Shown: piece by piece, positions 1-11,970 of the stretch
Position numbering within the stretch: position 1 is the first letter of the stretch
Layout: each line of letters opens with the position of its first letter
Source: Acestrorhynchus altus
Taxonomy: Eukaryota > Chordata > Actinopteri > Characiformes > Acestrorhynchidae
NCBI GenBank assembly: GCA_034509495.1
Contig: CM067523.1
Span: 17,740,379-17,804,378 of the forward strand
DNA length: 64,000 bases
Direction of reading: 5' to 3'
Position numbers and translations under genes: made by a program
The notes under the pieces: model-generated
What the model saw: only the letters and a program-made list of their open reading frames with translations
Database searches by the model: none
Told to the model about the DNA's origin: nothing

Positions 1-717
1 CGTTTGAGTGGTGTTGGCTACAGAGCGATGTAAGCTTGTGAGTGTAAACTACCTTAATGGCTTTTTTTACCAGTATAAGCCAAGTTTCTTCACATTACAA
101 ATCAAATTTTTCACAAACATCTTTGGTTCTTTATGAAACAAAAAAAGTGCCTATTCTATGGCATCACTCAAATAATCCTTCATAGCACCTTTATTTTTTT
201 TTATAAAGAGTAGAAGAAGAGACCACCTCAACCCTGTCTTATATGATGGCTACAATACGTTATCAATTGAATTAGTTAATAATTGATTGATATTTGATGT
301 TTAAATAATAATCAATTGACAATATGTGTAATTTTTACACTTTAAGAGCATATAGACAGCAGTGGAAAAAAACCCATACATAATACAATAATACAGAGAC
401 ATCTTTAGACAGATATGTGGAAAAAAAAGATCGACACTCGTAAATTACTGTGGGCAAACAATGTTCAATAGTCTGACAACAAAATACAACAAAAAAAAAA
501 CAAAACAAAACAACATCCACAGTGATAGTTTTCTCCTTTGGGGTCTTTCAGCAGTAATGAAGCATTAACTCCTGTAAGACCGAAAAGGCCACAGCCAGAA
601 ACCCTGCTGACACTTCAGAGATGAGCGTTTCATTTCTACTATGATCAAAATCGATAATGCAACATTACACACACTTAGACATGCACACACTCACTTAGAA
701 AAATGAGGAATACTCAC
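1..717 (-). other. spi1: spi1 intron 1 (partial, runs off the left edge)
   Basis: This stretch lies directly downstream, on the minus strand, of the spi1 exon 1 donor (GTGAGT, complement of 712-717). It is AT-rich, has poly-A and poly-T runs, and holds no open frame that resembles the PU.1 acidic or ETS domains. I read it as the beginning of intron 1, with exon 2 beyond the window. The assignment depends on the exon 1 call. Confidence 0.6.
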
Positions 718-759
718 AGGTGGGATGATGTACCCCTCCATTCTGTACGAAGGCAACAT
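718..759 (-). CDS. spi1: spi1 (PU.1) first coding exon
   Basis: Read on the minus strand, an ATG at 759-757 opens 14 codons, MLPSYRMEGYIIPP, and runs in phase 0 into a consensus donor CCT|GTGAGTA. PU.1 proteins begin with a very short first exon of the pattern ML-x4-MEG-x4-PP (human starts MLQACKMEG and breaks after PP). The length, the internal MEG and the splice phase all fit. PU.1 is the ETS-family master transcription factor of myeloid and B cells and acts in the nucleus. The ETS domain is encoded in later exons outside the window. Context supports the call: slc39a13, the divergent neighbour of SPI1 in human, lies 36 kb upstream in the expected head-to-head orientation. The exon is too short for a pure sequence match to be decisive. 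Synteny plus the splice site make it convincing. Whether it is the spi1a or spi1b paralogue cannot be settled here. Confidence 0.82.
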
Positions 760-1260
760 GGGGTCTTCTCCACTTCGCTCAATCGTTTAGTTCTTTGCAC
801 TAACCCTCTCAATGGCTTTCAAAACTGTCCCCGGGCCATTGCACAACTAAATTTCCTCTTGCCAAATGAAACCAAAGATCTTGAACACCACACATACACA
901 CACACACACACACACACGCACACATACACACGCACACACCTTTTGCAGTGGGGGCCACACTGCCAGGTCTTCCAGGGCCCCTATAAAAAAGCGACTAAAG
1001 ATACGGTTCAGGTGGCGAGTTAGCCTAACAGCAAGCGTGAGCAGAAGGACGGAGCTTTCTGTTTGGTACTTCTTTATTTTTGGGTGTGTGTGTGTGTAAG
1101 TCTGCTGCTGGTTCCTGATTTTTAGGGTGATGTCAGGTGGGGATTATAACTACTCAGTTAGAACAGACACAGCGTGTCACCTCCCCCAATAGCCAATCAG
1201 AGACAACTCGGCCAACACGCTTCTTCCTGTCCACCTCCATGCTGCCTGCCATTCGGCAAG
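760..1260 (-). promoter_or_regulatory. spi1: spi1 5' UTR and proximal promoter
   Basis: This is the sequence upstream of the spi1 ATG on the minus strand. It is less AT-rich than its surroundings. It holds a GAGGAA core (853-858, minus strand), the type of site PU.1 uses to regulate its own promoter. It also has ACAGGAAG (1223-1230, minus) and two CCAAT boxes 7 bp apart (1186-1190 and 1193-1197, plus-strand reading). No TATA box in minus orientation is obvious, and the transcription start cannot be placed. Motif roles are inferred from known PU.1 biology. Confidence 0.5.
885..940. repeat. (CA)n microsatellite in spi1 promoter/5' UTR
   Basis: An imperfect CA tract interrupted by CG and TA steps. 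It sits about 130-180 bp upstream of the spi1 start codon, so it may lie in the 5' UTR or core promoter. Confidence 0.9.
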
Positions 1261-2190
1261 TTTAACGTAGGATGAAGGAATAATTGGTGCCACTTTAGAA
1301 AGCTTGTTTAATTGGCCCGTTTTGCTTTCCAGTCTTCAACAAACATTTTTTTTTTAAAACGGTCATATTTTAATGGTTTAAGGGCAGTTTTAAAACCTAA
1401 AACGATATAATGATATAACATTCGTATAACCAGGAATGCAGTGACATGGGAATTCTGGATTGGTGCTAAGATCTGATGCATTCAGCTGATGATGATAACG
1501 CAAATAAAAATGTTCAGAAAATCAGACTAAATATACTTAATGAGCAGTGCAAATTTCTTGTGCATCAGGAGAAATCAGTCAAATGAACTCTATAGGATAT
1601 TTACTTCCATTTATACACACCATCGTATTTCAAACCATCAATTGGATTAGCTGCCAATATGATTCCAATATTATTGCACAAACCTTTATCAAAGGCACTA
1701 CCATGTATGCTTGACGTGATGTCCTATTGGTTTGTTTGACGTTGCAGCTACAAAGTCCCTAAATAGATTTCAAACATGTTTAAAATCCTTAAAAGGTTTT
1801 TACAAGATTTGGATTACAGAGGAATCAGTGAATGTTTTTCATGCTTTAAGAAAATAAAGAAATCAAATATGTAAACTCTTTTTAATGCACAATGTTCCCC
1901 CATAAAAGTAACAAATGTTATTTAGAGTGATTCTACAGAAGACAAGCTTTTAGTTCTGATCATTGTAAATTGTACTTTGTTAAATGTTAAACTTTATAAT
2001 GTTGCACTGGAACATTAAAGAGTCAGTGATGGCTTGATTCAGACATGGCAAACCACCTGATTTAGAAAACTAAAATGTATAGATATCAGAGCAGATATTC
2101 TGTTAAACTGGAGTGACACTATATTCTCTATGTGCTCCCATAAACAAAAAGACATTTTAGCCTTAAAACAGGAACTCTTTATTGTGAGAG
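1261..2190. other. intergenic, nothing recognised
   Basis: AT-rich sequence without a credible coding frame, tandem repeat or transposon motif that I can recognise. Confidence 0.5.
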
Positions 2191-2196
2191 TGTAGG

Positions 2197-2243
2197 GCAG
2201 GCAGCCAACAGGTGATACAAGATACAAGCTGTGTATCTTTGAC

Positions 2244-2291
<48 letters not shown>

Positions 2292-2326
2292 TCAAAGATA
2301 CACAATCGTACATGTTGGCTGCCTGC
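2197..2326. repeat. inverted repeat enclosing a (TA)n(GA)n microsatellite
   Basis: The arm blocks GCAGGCAGCCAACA (2197-2210) and TGTGTATCTTTGAC (2230-2243) reappear inverted as GTCAAAGATACACA (2291-2304) and TGTTGGCTGCCTGC (2313-2326). The loop is a TA tract followed by GA repeats. The spacer between arm blocks differs in length on the two sides. It looks like a small foldback element whose centre expanded as a microsatellite. Confidence 0.8.
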
Positions 2327-2339
2327 AAAACTTACAAAC

Positions 2340-2364
2340 TTAATTTAATCCATATGAAACATAT

Positions 2365-2415
<51 letters not shown>

Positions 2416-2448
2416 TACGGTTTTTGTTTCATATGCATTAAATTACGT
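2340..2448. repeat. second inverted repeat, enclosing a (GT)n microsatellite
   Basis: AATTTAATCCATATGAAAC on the left returns inverted on the right as GTTTCATATGCATTAAATT, 18 of 19 positions matching. The loop is essentially a pure GT tract of about 50 bp. It directly follows the first hairpin. Confidence 0.8.
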
Positions 2449-3420
2449 TTTGTAATGAACATGACAAAATGATGTCTTGTGGTGTGACAGAATCAGGCTC
2501 TTTAAACAGGCTGGTTGATGTACAACAACTGATGGGCCCCACAACCAATGGTCCCTCAGATATCTGGCTGTGAGTAAAGCTTAAATTACAAATTTAAAGC
2601 TTCTTTTATTAATTTAACAAATTTCATAGTGTCTGTCACACTATGTCAATTTGTGTTAGTTCTTGGCATGACAGCTTAAATATAATTGTTTTAAATAAAA
2701 CAAAATCCTGAAGGTCAGTTCTGTATGGCAAAGATTCAGATTGACTGCTCTATTTATCCTGTTTCATTATTGCCTGGTGAACAGTTCAGGATAATTCAGA
2801 ATTTCAATATTAGAATTTCTTAAAAATCTTTATGTCAGAAACAGCCTTTCTGTGAATTGTAAACTTAAAGCCCACTCTGGTGTGAACGTGACGGGCTATC
2901 TCAAAGATAAGATTGTTGGTGAGACTATCTTGTATGAGTTATAATCTCCTAGAGCAGTTTCAGCAAGACAAGAAGGGACAAGAGATAGCATGCCTATTTG
3001 TAACACTGCCTGATCTAATCTAATGGCTGTGGTAACATATATTGTAGGCAACACTGTACTACATAAATTAGACTACATTAAAATACATTCTGTTTGTCTT
3101 GAAAGATAAGGCATGGGCTTCTATTCAAGTCTGACTGGAGGTCCAAATGAGGTAAAACAAGATTAAGCAACTGATCCAGTTTGAGGGAGTCTGAAACTGG
3201 CAAAATGTCACTAAAAGAATGATTGTTTACAGCATTAGTTATTATTACTGTACTTTAGAGTGGAAACACTGACATTTCAGACAAACATTATGAACTATTA
3301 TCAAGAACAGAAGAGCTTCATCATGATATTGCCTTCCAGACAACAACATAATTCAATTTTCATCATTTGGGATCCAGCTCAGTGTGCTCATCAACTTATG
3401 TTAGTGTTATTTTGTTTAAT
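2449..3420. other. intergenic, nothing recognised
   Basis: AT-rich unique-looking sequence. No coding exon or named repeat is visible. Confidence 0.45.
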
Positions 3421-3422
3421 AT

Positions 3423-4092
3423 ACAGCAATCAGCCAAAACATAATGTCCACCTGTGTGTTTCTACAGCCACATAGTTCATCTGTTTCTCTGCATAGCTTA
3501 TTTCTCCTCCTTTTACCCTGATCTTCAATGATCAGGACCCTACAGGACCACCACAGAGCAGCTATTATGTGAGTCTTGTGTCATTCTCAGCACTGTGAAC
3601 AGTCCACCAACCAGAAATATCCAGCCAACAGCATCCAGTGAGCACTGATGAAGGACTAGAGGATGACCACAAACTGGGCAGAAACAGATGAGCTTCTGTC
3701 TCTGACTTTACATCTACAAGGTGGAGGTAAGAGTAAGAGTGTCTAATACAGTGGACAGTGAATGGACACAGTGTTTAATCACTCCAGCAGCACTGCTGTG
3801 TATGATATACTTGTACCAGCATAACACACACTAACACATCACCACCATGTCAGTGTGACTGCAGTACTGAGAATGACCCACCACCCACATAGTAGCTGCT
3901 CTGTGGCAGTCATGTGGGGTCCTGATCATTGAAGATCAGGGTGAAAGGAGGAAAATAAAGTATGTAGAGAAACAGATGAAGTACAGTCTGGAATTATAGA
4001 ACTATATAATGATAGAAGTGTGCCTGAAGTTTATTGGAATGCACAAGGAGTGTAAAAGGAGGTGGTTATAATGTTGTGGAGAATCAGCGCAG
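3423..4092. mobile_element. foldback MITE with long inverted arms
   Basis: Two arms of about 105 bp (3470-3575 and 3882-3990) are nearly perfect inverted copies, sharing for example CTGATCTTCAATGATCAGG. The outer ends also pair: CAAAACATAATGTCCACCT on the left against the complement of AGGTGGTTATAATGTTGTGG on the right. The centre has no transposase. I know this sequence type as a very common non-autonomous repeat of otophysan fishes, but the superfamily cannot be fixed from one copy. Fragments recur near 7099-7130 and 50055-50225. Confidence 0.75.
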
Positions 4093-4798
4093 TGTGAATT
4101 TGCACAGACAAAGGTTTCAATTTAAAATATTTGGGATATTTTTGACTTTCTAGAGTCAGATGATGAAATTTACACACAGTAACAATGCCTAACAATACCT
4201 GATGTTATCTGCTCTGAGAATTGCTAAACCTTTTCAAACACAAGGACTTTAGTATTAAACAGTTGAAGCAGTTAAAATAATTTAAATACAGTATTAATAA
4301 AATATGAAGAACTGCAAATAAGTTAAATTACAACCAATACATCTAAGGCATCATAATAAGAAAGCTACTCTGCCATCTCATGACTAATATTTAAGGGCTT
4401 ATATAAGTGGAATATGCTGTAGTTAGCCCCTAGCATTTGCCTATACTGCTTATTCCACAGGCTGGCTGTAAAGGTACCGTTACTGTCATCTAATGTTTGG
4501 TAATAATCTGCACTTCTCTACGTAAAATCTGTTTAGCTGTGGACATCCAGAGGAAATCTGGAACCAACCATTATTTTTCAAAGTGGAAACTACAAAATCT
4601 CCACTACTTTATTTAAAATAAGACATTTGTTTTGCTTTTTGCTGTAGTTATGTTTGCATTCATGTGTTCTAATGTGGCGTGGAGTTTAATGTACAACACT
4701 TCATCAACAAATCAACTACCTATCATAAACTAAATTGGAAGATGGATGAGATAATGTAACACATACATCATTTGCAAAATGTAATTAATAGAAATGCA
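4093..4798. other. intergenic, nothing recognised
   Basis: AT-rich sequence with no supported gene or classified repeat. Confidence 0.45.
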
Positions 4799-5335
4799 AT
4801 TTTCTTGTGAGGAAAACGGCATTATACCCTGCTGGTATTCCCTTCTTTGGCTGAAATAATGTCAATTACATGTTTCCTATAACCAACCAGTCTCTGACAC
4901 TGGAAACAAGATTTTCCACTCCTCCGTTCTGAATTCTTTCAGCTATGTGATGTTTCAGTGTCAGTCTTTGTATAGATGATCTTACATTTTCCTCAAGCCC
5001 CCTCTGATACAATAAAGACTTTGATGCAAAGATCTCCAGACCCTGCTGCAGTAAAGCAGCCCCAAACCATGACACTTTCACCTCCATGCTTCACGGTTGG
5101 TATCTTGTGCTCAAATTATGTGTTTAGTTTGCACAAAACTTGTCTTTTGTTGCTGAGCTCAAATCATTCAACTTTGGATTCGTCTGTCTGAAGCATAACA
5201 CATGAACCAGAAGCTCTTTGTCTATGTCTTCTTAGGCAAACTTTAGTCTAGCACATTTTGTTTATAGCAAGGGTTTCCTCCTTGCACACCTCCAATGCAA
5301 ATCAAACTTTTTGAGGGAAAATCAAAGTCTATTTC
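4799..5335 (-). mobile_element. decayed Tc1/mariner copy (minus strand)
   Basis: Read on the minus strand, 5059-5097 encodes VKHGGESVMVWGC, the strongly conserved Tc1 transposase block just after the second catalytic Asp region. The frame then runs on with many interruptions to a terminal YRKHVIDIISAKEG, a usual Tc1 C-terminus. There are frameshifts and stops throughout and no TIRs I can pair, so this is an inactive fragment of roughly the 3' half. Confidence 0.7.
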
Positions 5336-5352
5336 TGAGGGTAGATGCAGCA

Positions 5353-5566
5353 CAGAATAGAATAGAATAGAATAGAACTAGAATAGAACTTTATTGATCC
5401 CTTGGGAGGGTTCCTTCAGTGAAATCTCAGCAGTGGCGAGAGCTACCTGTAGGTCCTGTGATGACATTTTAGGGTTGTTGGTCTGGTCTTGGACTGAAAT
5501 TGCTAGGACGGCTTGCATTTACAACCTTCTTTCCGGAGCCTCAGAGAGCTCTTTGGATCTCACTAT

Positions 5567-5600
<34 letters not shown>
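5353..5600. repeat. LINE-type 3' tail (minus), DNA-transposon-like fragment and (CA)n
   Basis: GAATA repeats followed by GAACTTTATTGATCCC (about 5384-5402) are the reverse of a LINE 3' tail of the form GGGATCAATAAAGTTC. The next 150 bp (TGTAGGTCCTGTGATGACAT and onward) resemble a fish DNA-transposon coding relic read in antisense. A CA tract ends the block at 5569-5600. Family assignments are tentative. Confidence 0.5.
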
Positions 5601-5602
<2 letters not shown>

Positions 5603-6102
5603 ATTAGCGTTTTGGGTTTTTTTTGGTTTATTTTTTACTGACTTCAGTAAAACATTTGCATATCCATTCCACAAGCTTCTCTGAACAGTTGGCTGGAATT
5701 CCTCCAGACAGAACTGGTAATCTGGAAACTGTACCTGAGGGTGAATCAGACTTGGTGGTCGACAGTTCTCTTCCTGAAAGTTTGGCTGGTTTCTTTTGGT
5801 TTTCAGGGGACGTCACAAGGAAACAGTGTGTTTGAGGTGTGCCTTCAATTAACTCAAATGTTGTCAATTTACCTATCAAACGCTTCCGAAACCATGACAT
5901 CATAATCCGGGTTTATCCAGGTTGTTTAAAGACATCGTAATTCTTAGTTTATGTAAAAGAGTGACTTTGTAGAATGTAATAAATATTCTCTCTCATGTTC
6001 TGACATCATTTGTCAAATAGAAATAACTTTGGTAATAAAATAACTTTGGTATATATATAAAATATGTTTTAAAATGGCTCACAGCCTTAAAGGAAAATAG
6101 TG
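5601..6102. other. intergenic, nothing recognised
   Basis: No supported gene. Short open frames on both strands overlap each other and have no family features. Confidence 0.45.
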
Positions 6103-6149
<47 letters not shown>

Positions 6150-6222
6150 GTTTGTGTGTGTGTGTGTGTGTTTGTTTGTGTGTGTGTGTGTGTGTGTGTG
6201 CATGTGTGCATGCGTGTGTTTT
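6103..6222. repeat. (TC)n(TG)n compound microsatellite
   Basis: About 42 bp of TC repeats followed by about 70 bp of TG repeats with TTTG interruptions. Long 'proteins' read across it are simple-sequence artefacts. Confidence 0.95.
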
Positions 6223-8689
6223 GAATATCAAAAGTATGTCTCTATGCAAGCCTGCATCACAAGCCACACAAGCCTGATGAGTGGTGTGAAAATGTCAGTG
6301 TTAAGCAATATTTCAAACAGGTGCAAAATCTAACAAATCTGATTAACAAAATAACAAGAAAAACAAACAAAACTACACTAACTATTTCCTGACCCCAGTT
6401 TTGGAAAAGCACTTTGCTCTCTGTGACAGAACCTCTTTGTATTTTGGTCAAAACAGTGCTCACCTCTTCCTTAGATAAAGGTTTTAATTGTTTTAACTGT
6501 TATTGTACTGTTTCTGTTTTACCACATCAAGCTGCAGTAACCACAGACTGCAGGCACCACAGCTGCCTGCGCAGCCGGGCTGAATCTGATGACACTCATT
6601 GTTTTCCTAGTGTATTAATACACTCTTACAGCCACTTCAGCAGGCCGTTTCCCCTCATGTTATTTCAGGAGGACCACATGGATGAACCGTTTTTGCATAT
6701 ACTGTATACATGCTGGTTTCCAGTCACACAGATACTCATCGGAAAGCTGATGAGCGGTCATTTCTTGCTATTCGTTTTGCAAATCCAGCATGTTTTATTT
6801 TCCTCCACTGACAAGGAGCATTCATTAACATATCCTGGATGAGGTGTTAGTCTATGTTTATCTGCAGTGCCCCAGGGCCTCCTACACAGCTGGGTGGCTT
6901 TGCTTCACCATGCTGCTAAATAGTGCAGGAATGATGCAATCGTGGGAAGGCAGCAAGCATCTTGCTTAAATGTGTGTATTCCTCAACACTGCATGTTACA
7001 TCCGCACTGCTCCCTATCTAATCTGTCAGTGCTAATACTAATGAAGGCCCAGTACGTTACACTACCTGTCTTCTAGTGCTGAACGGCCTGAAATGTGCGT
7101 TATCCATGGCCAGTATGACCACCTCCTTGTTTCTACCCTCACTGTCCAGATTTTAAGCTGAAGAACGTGTGATTATCTAGTTTGTACTTTTATAATTACT
7201 ATAATTACAATTTGCATTATCATTTTGTCAGTGTATATGAGTTCTGCTTCATAAATACAGGCTGTGAAAAAAAAAAAACTGCAATTCAAAAATGTTTTTT
7301 ATATATTGATTCTATTTCAGCTGACTTTTGGTGTTAATATTAAATACTCCCTGATTAGTCATCATTACATTAGTCATGTACTCAAAAATGAAATTAAATA
7401 TTCTAATACAAAAATAATAATAATTGTGATTATCAGTAAAACTAAAATGGCTAAAATATGTTTTGCTTTACTGTAATGAATATAAAACATGACAGTTTCT
7501 ATACAGAATAAAATTATGAACACAAATGAACTTTAAGATATTCATTGTTGTGAGATTCTTGTAGGTGTAGGTGTAGTAGGTACATTACATAAGAATGTTT
7601 TACAGTATATTTTATCAAAATGTGTTTTTCAGCGGTTGTCCCTGAATTGAAACATCATTTAGGAGTGTACGCAAGGCTACTGCAAATCAGCTGTTCAAAT
7701 ATATTTTGCTGAACTTTAAACATTAAAATGCTGCAAAATAGAATTCCGGGGCTTGTTCGACCTGTGGGCAAAAATGATGAAACATGAACAGTCCTGATTT
7801 TGTCCCCTGGCTCAAAGAAAAAAAAGCAACAAAGAGAAAGAAACAAGAGGACTTTCACTTCTCCGTTTGAATAAACAGCTAAATAAAGGGTTTGAGGGCT
7901 TTTTCTGACGCCAAAATGACTCAAGCCTATATTATTAAGAACAGTGTCCTTAGAACTGGACATGGATCGAGATCTTGATGGATGTATTATTATATTAAGT
8001 TGGACTTCAGCTTTTGATGTTTACATGACATTTGTAAGGCGAAAAAACATAGAAGTAGATATTTTTTTAAGACAGATATAGGTTTAGATACAGGGAACCA
8101 CAGAACCTTTTATCATTACGAACAGAACAGCATGATATCAGCATTCTGCCCATATCTACATTTGGCTTTGTATCTCACAGTTGCCATCAGCCTCATTTAA
8201 ACTTGTGGGTCTGTAAAGGGTTTGCATGTTTGATCTTTAATATGACTTGTTGCCTCAAAACAGAAGACTCACACGCAGGTCCACATGAATAAAGTAGCCT
8301 ACTTTCTGTGTATGGAAGACAAAAGCAGAAGTGGAGGACTCTCTTTCAGATTCAGTTCCTGTTGGGCTGTGAATGACTTGCGAGAGTCCTTGCTCCGTGG
8401 CCAAGGCCGGAGAGCAAAACTTGCAAGTAAAGCACGCAATTTCTGAAGCTCTCAAAAATGTATTCACTTTTGTACTGACTTTTACTTGATTTGAGTTTCC
8501 ACGGATCATTAAACAGGATTAGTCCGATTCTAAACTAAAAGTCTAAATGTGTCTTATTTTCTACTGTAAGACATATTAAACTCTAAGGAGAGTTAGTCCA
8601 AAAGATTGTGTTTGAAAAGTCATTGTAGCCATAATACACAATTAGCCATATACAATATTATGACCCCCTCCTTGATTTTACTCTCACTA
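6223..8689. other. intergenic, mostly unrecognised
   Basis: About 2.5 kb of AT-rich sequence. A short piece at 7099-7130 (ACCACCTCCTTGTTTCTACC) matches the end of the otophysan foldback MITE family. The 142-codon open frame at 6414-6842 has no recognisable domain. Nothing else can be supported. Confidence 0.45.
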
Positions 8690-9383
8690 TTGAAAAGGCA
8701 CACACCTGTTTATATAAGGTCCCATACTAGACAGTACATGTCAGAACGCAAAACTTTGTTGAGAGGGCCTTCCAGAAGGACAACCATTTCAGCAGCACTC
8801 CACCATTCCGACCTGTACGGTAGAGTGGCCAGACAGAAGCCACTCCTCAGTAAAAGGCACATGACAATCCATCTAGAGTTGGCTAAAACAGACCTAAAGG
8901 ACTCTCAGACCATGAGAAGTAAAAAGTTTGAATTTCTTGAACTGAATGTCGACCATTATGTCTGGAGGAAACCAGGCACTACTCATCACCTAGGCAATAC
9001 CATTCCTACAGTGAAACATGGTGGTGGCAGCATCATGCTGTGGGGATATACTTCATCAGAAGGAACTGGGAGACTAGTCGGGGTTGAGGGAATGAGGACT
9101 GCAGATGTACAGAGACATTCTCGAGGATAATATGCTCCAGAGCGCTCTGGACCTCAGACTGGTACGAAGGTTTATCTTCCAACAGGACAAAGACCCAAAG
9201 CACACAGCCAAGATAATAAACTTCCCAAAAAAGGTGCCAAGCTTGTAGCATCACACTCAAAAACACTTAATGCTGTAAATGCTGCCAAATCTGCTTCAAC
9301 AAAGTATTAAGCAAACGCTGTGAACACTACTACATACTTATTTTTTTATACATTTGCTCTATGAATGCTTTCTGGATGCACTG
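8690..9383 (+). mobile_element. Tc1/mariner copy A, 5'-truncated
   Basis: The + frame from about 8756 reads Tc1 transposase blocks in order: PSRRTTISAALHHS, LYGRVARQKPLLSKRH, DHYVWRKPGTTHHL and TVKHGGGSIMLWG. The catalytic triad region is incomplete and the frame is broken after about 9130. The right end CTTTCTGGATGCACTG (9368-9383) is the family TIR, followed by TA. The left TIR and the N-terminal DNA-binding half are missing. It is the same family as the copies at 17268, 34995 and 46378. Confidence 0.85.
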
Positions 9384-9385
9384 TA

Positions 9386-9720
9386 GTTGTGAGGTACGGT
9401 GACCAAAACCCAACACTGCTAACGTTTGTAATGTAAACATCCACGCAACATGAACATTGTTGTTGGCTTTAAGTTGAGATGTTTACCAAAATTCATCCAT
9501 GAAAAGTTGGAGTTTGATGTCAATCTAGTGTTGGGTTTTGACAAATCTGTAACGTTGGTTCCCAACCAAAATGCACGTTTGGGTTTGGTTACACTGGGTT
9601 TTGACATCAACCATATTTTCACTTTCAGCTAAAATTCAATGTCGCTTTGATGTAAGAATTCAATGTAAGAGTGAAACTTCCACCTAACATCAAAGTCATC
9701 CAGTGTCTGCTGGGGCCCTG
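9386..9720. repeat. unclassified repeat rich in CAA/TTGG(G)TTTTGAC motifs
   Basis: Related phrases such as GTTGGGTTTTGACA and TTGGTT recur several times in 330 bp, in both orientations. It looks like a non-coding repeat of internal subunits abutting the Tc1 copy. No family name is supported. Confidence 0.4.
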
Positions 9721-10609
9721 CACATTTCAATGCTTACCCTGCTCCCAATGATACCGTAAATCAGCTAACTAATGTTCTCAGCCCTTTCTGAGTTTAAACA
9801 GTGAATTTGACCCTCATGGGTTTAGACTTGAAATGTAAAATGCAACGTGCTGATGTGCATTTCCATAAGGAAAGCAGCAGTTTTGGCAGACCATGAATTC
9901 CAGTTTTTGTGCTCATGGGGAGGTCTGAAGGAACAAAGTACAAGTATTTCATTACTGTACTTTGGACAATTTACTTGACTGAATCTCTACTTTTCTTGAG
10001 TATTTATTACTAATAACTAAGTTTTAAATAGTAATAAAAAGCATTAATAATAAAAAATACTTTATAAAGTATTTAATACTTTTAACTCCTGACATTTCAC
10101 ACCAACAATCTGTACTTTTACTCCATTTAGCAAAGTTTCAAAACAGACTCATTACTTTAAATGTTTAATTTAACTGTTTTTTTATCACAAATTTCTAATC
10201 AGGTAATTAATCACATGTAGGTGAATGTGAATAACTGGAAGCTTGATCTAATTCGGTTAACACACTTGCACACCCCACTCTTGAGTTTATTAGGTTTGGT
10301 TTGGGTGAATGAGAGCAGATCTAACCATGTTTGTTGTATATAAAACATTACCTAAATGTTACCCTGATTACTGTCCTTATGTGACGTATTAAATGAAATG
10401 TGTATTAGAGGTGTTTAGTGGAGGTTCTGGCAGATACACTGAGAAGCATTTAGTCAAACAGATCTGATTTCCCCAGTCAGATTGGACAGTAATGATTTAG
10501 TAGGGAACATTTTTGAATAACGTGTATCATCACCATCAGTGACTTGTCAGTAACTGGAAACTGTACCTAAAGAATTTTAAACACTGTTTTATATGTTGCT
10601 AGTTATGTA
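9721..10609. other. intergenic, nothing recognised
   Basis: AT-rich sequence with no supported gene. It ends at the TA target of the next Tc1 element. Confidence 0.45.
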
Positions 10610-11909
10610 CAGTGGGGCAAAAAAAAGTATTTAGTCAACCTCTGATTGTGCAAGTTCTCCTACTTACAAAGATGAGAGAGGTCTGTAATTTTCATCATAG
10701 GTCCATCCATGTCAACTATGAGAGAACAAATGATGTAAAAAATCACATTATAGATTTGTAAAGAATTTATTTGTAAATTATGGTGGAAGAAGTATTTGGT
10801 CACCCACTCATGTGCAAGATTTCTGGCTCTCACAGACCTGTAACTTTAAACCTGTAAAAAGACTTGTCTGTCCTCCACTTGTTCACTTGTTTACTACCTG
10901 TATTAATGGCACCTGTTTGAGTTCAATATCTGTATAAAAGACACCTGTCCACAACCTCAAGCAGTCAGACTCCAAACTCAACCATGGCCAAGACCACAGA
11001 GCTGTCAAAGTACACCAGGAAGAAAATTGTAGACCTGCACCAGGCTGGGAAGAGTGAATATACAAAAGGCAAGCAGGTTGAAAAATCCACTGTGTGAGCA
11101 ATTGTAAGAAAATGGAAGAAATACAAGACCATTTATAATCTCCATTGATCTGGTGAGCAAATCCAAGAGTGACTCAAATCCTGCAGTGCCAGGAATGCCC
11201 CCCTACTTAAGCCAGTACATGTCTGGGTCCATCTGAAGTTTGCCAGAGAGAATATGAATGATCCAGAAGAGGATTGGGAGAATATCATGTGGTCAAATGA
11301 AACCAAAATAGAACTTTTTAGTAAAAGAAATCAACTTGTTGTGTTTGGAGGAAGAAGAATGAGTTGCATCCCAAGAACACCATACCTACTGTGAAGCATG
11401 GGAGTGGAAACATCATGCCTTGTGGCGGTTTTTCTGCAAAGGGGGCAGGACGACTGATCTGTGTTAAGGGAAGAATGAACAGGGCCATGTATCATGAGAT
11501 TTTAAGCCAAAGTCTCTTTCCATCAGTGAGAGCAAGATGGAATGTGGCTGGGTCATCCAGCATGACAATGATCCCAAACACATCGCTCGGGCAATGAAGG
11601 AGTGGCTCCGTAAAAAGCCTTTCAAGGTCCTGGAGTCACCTAGCCACTGTCCAGACCTCCACCCCATAGACAATTTGTGAAGGGAGTTGAAAGTCCATGT
11701 TGCCCAGTGACAGCCCCAAAACATCACTGCTCTAGAGGAGATCTGCATGGAGGAATGGGCCAAAATACCATCTACAGTGTGTGCAAACCTGATGAAGACT
11801 TACAGGAAATGTCTGACCTCTGTCATTGCCAACAAATTTACAATGTTACAAAGTATTGAGTTGAACTTTTTTTATTGACCAAATACATATGAGTATGTAT
11901 AAGTATGAA

Positions 11910-11970
<61 letters not shown>

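Noticed and set aside
703..1023. 106-codon plus-strand open frame
   Set aside because: It is antisense to spi1 exon 1 and runs through the (CA)n tract. The HTHTHT run is a microsatellite artefact.
6414..6842. 142-codon plus-strand open frame
   Set aside because: No start context, splice sites or recognisable domain. It looks like chance in moderately GC sequence.
8255..8509. 84-codon minus-strand open frame
   Set aside because: No start context, homology or splice evidence.
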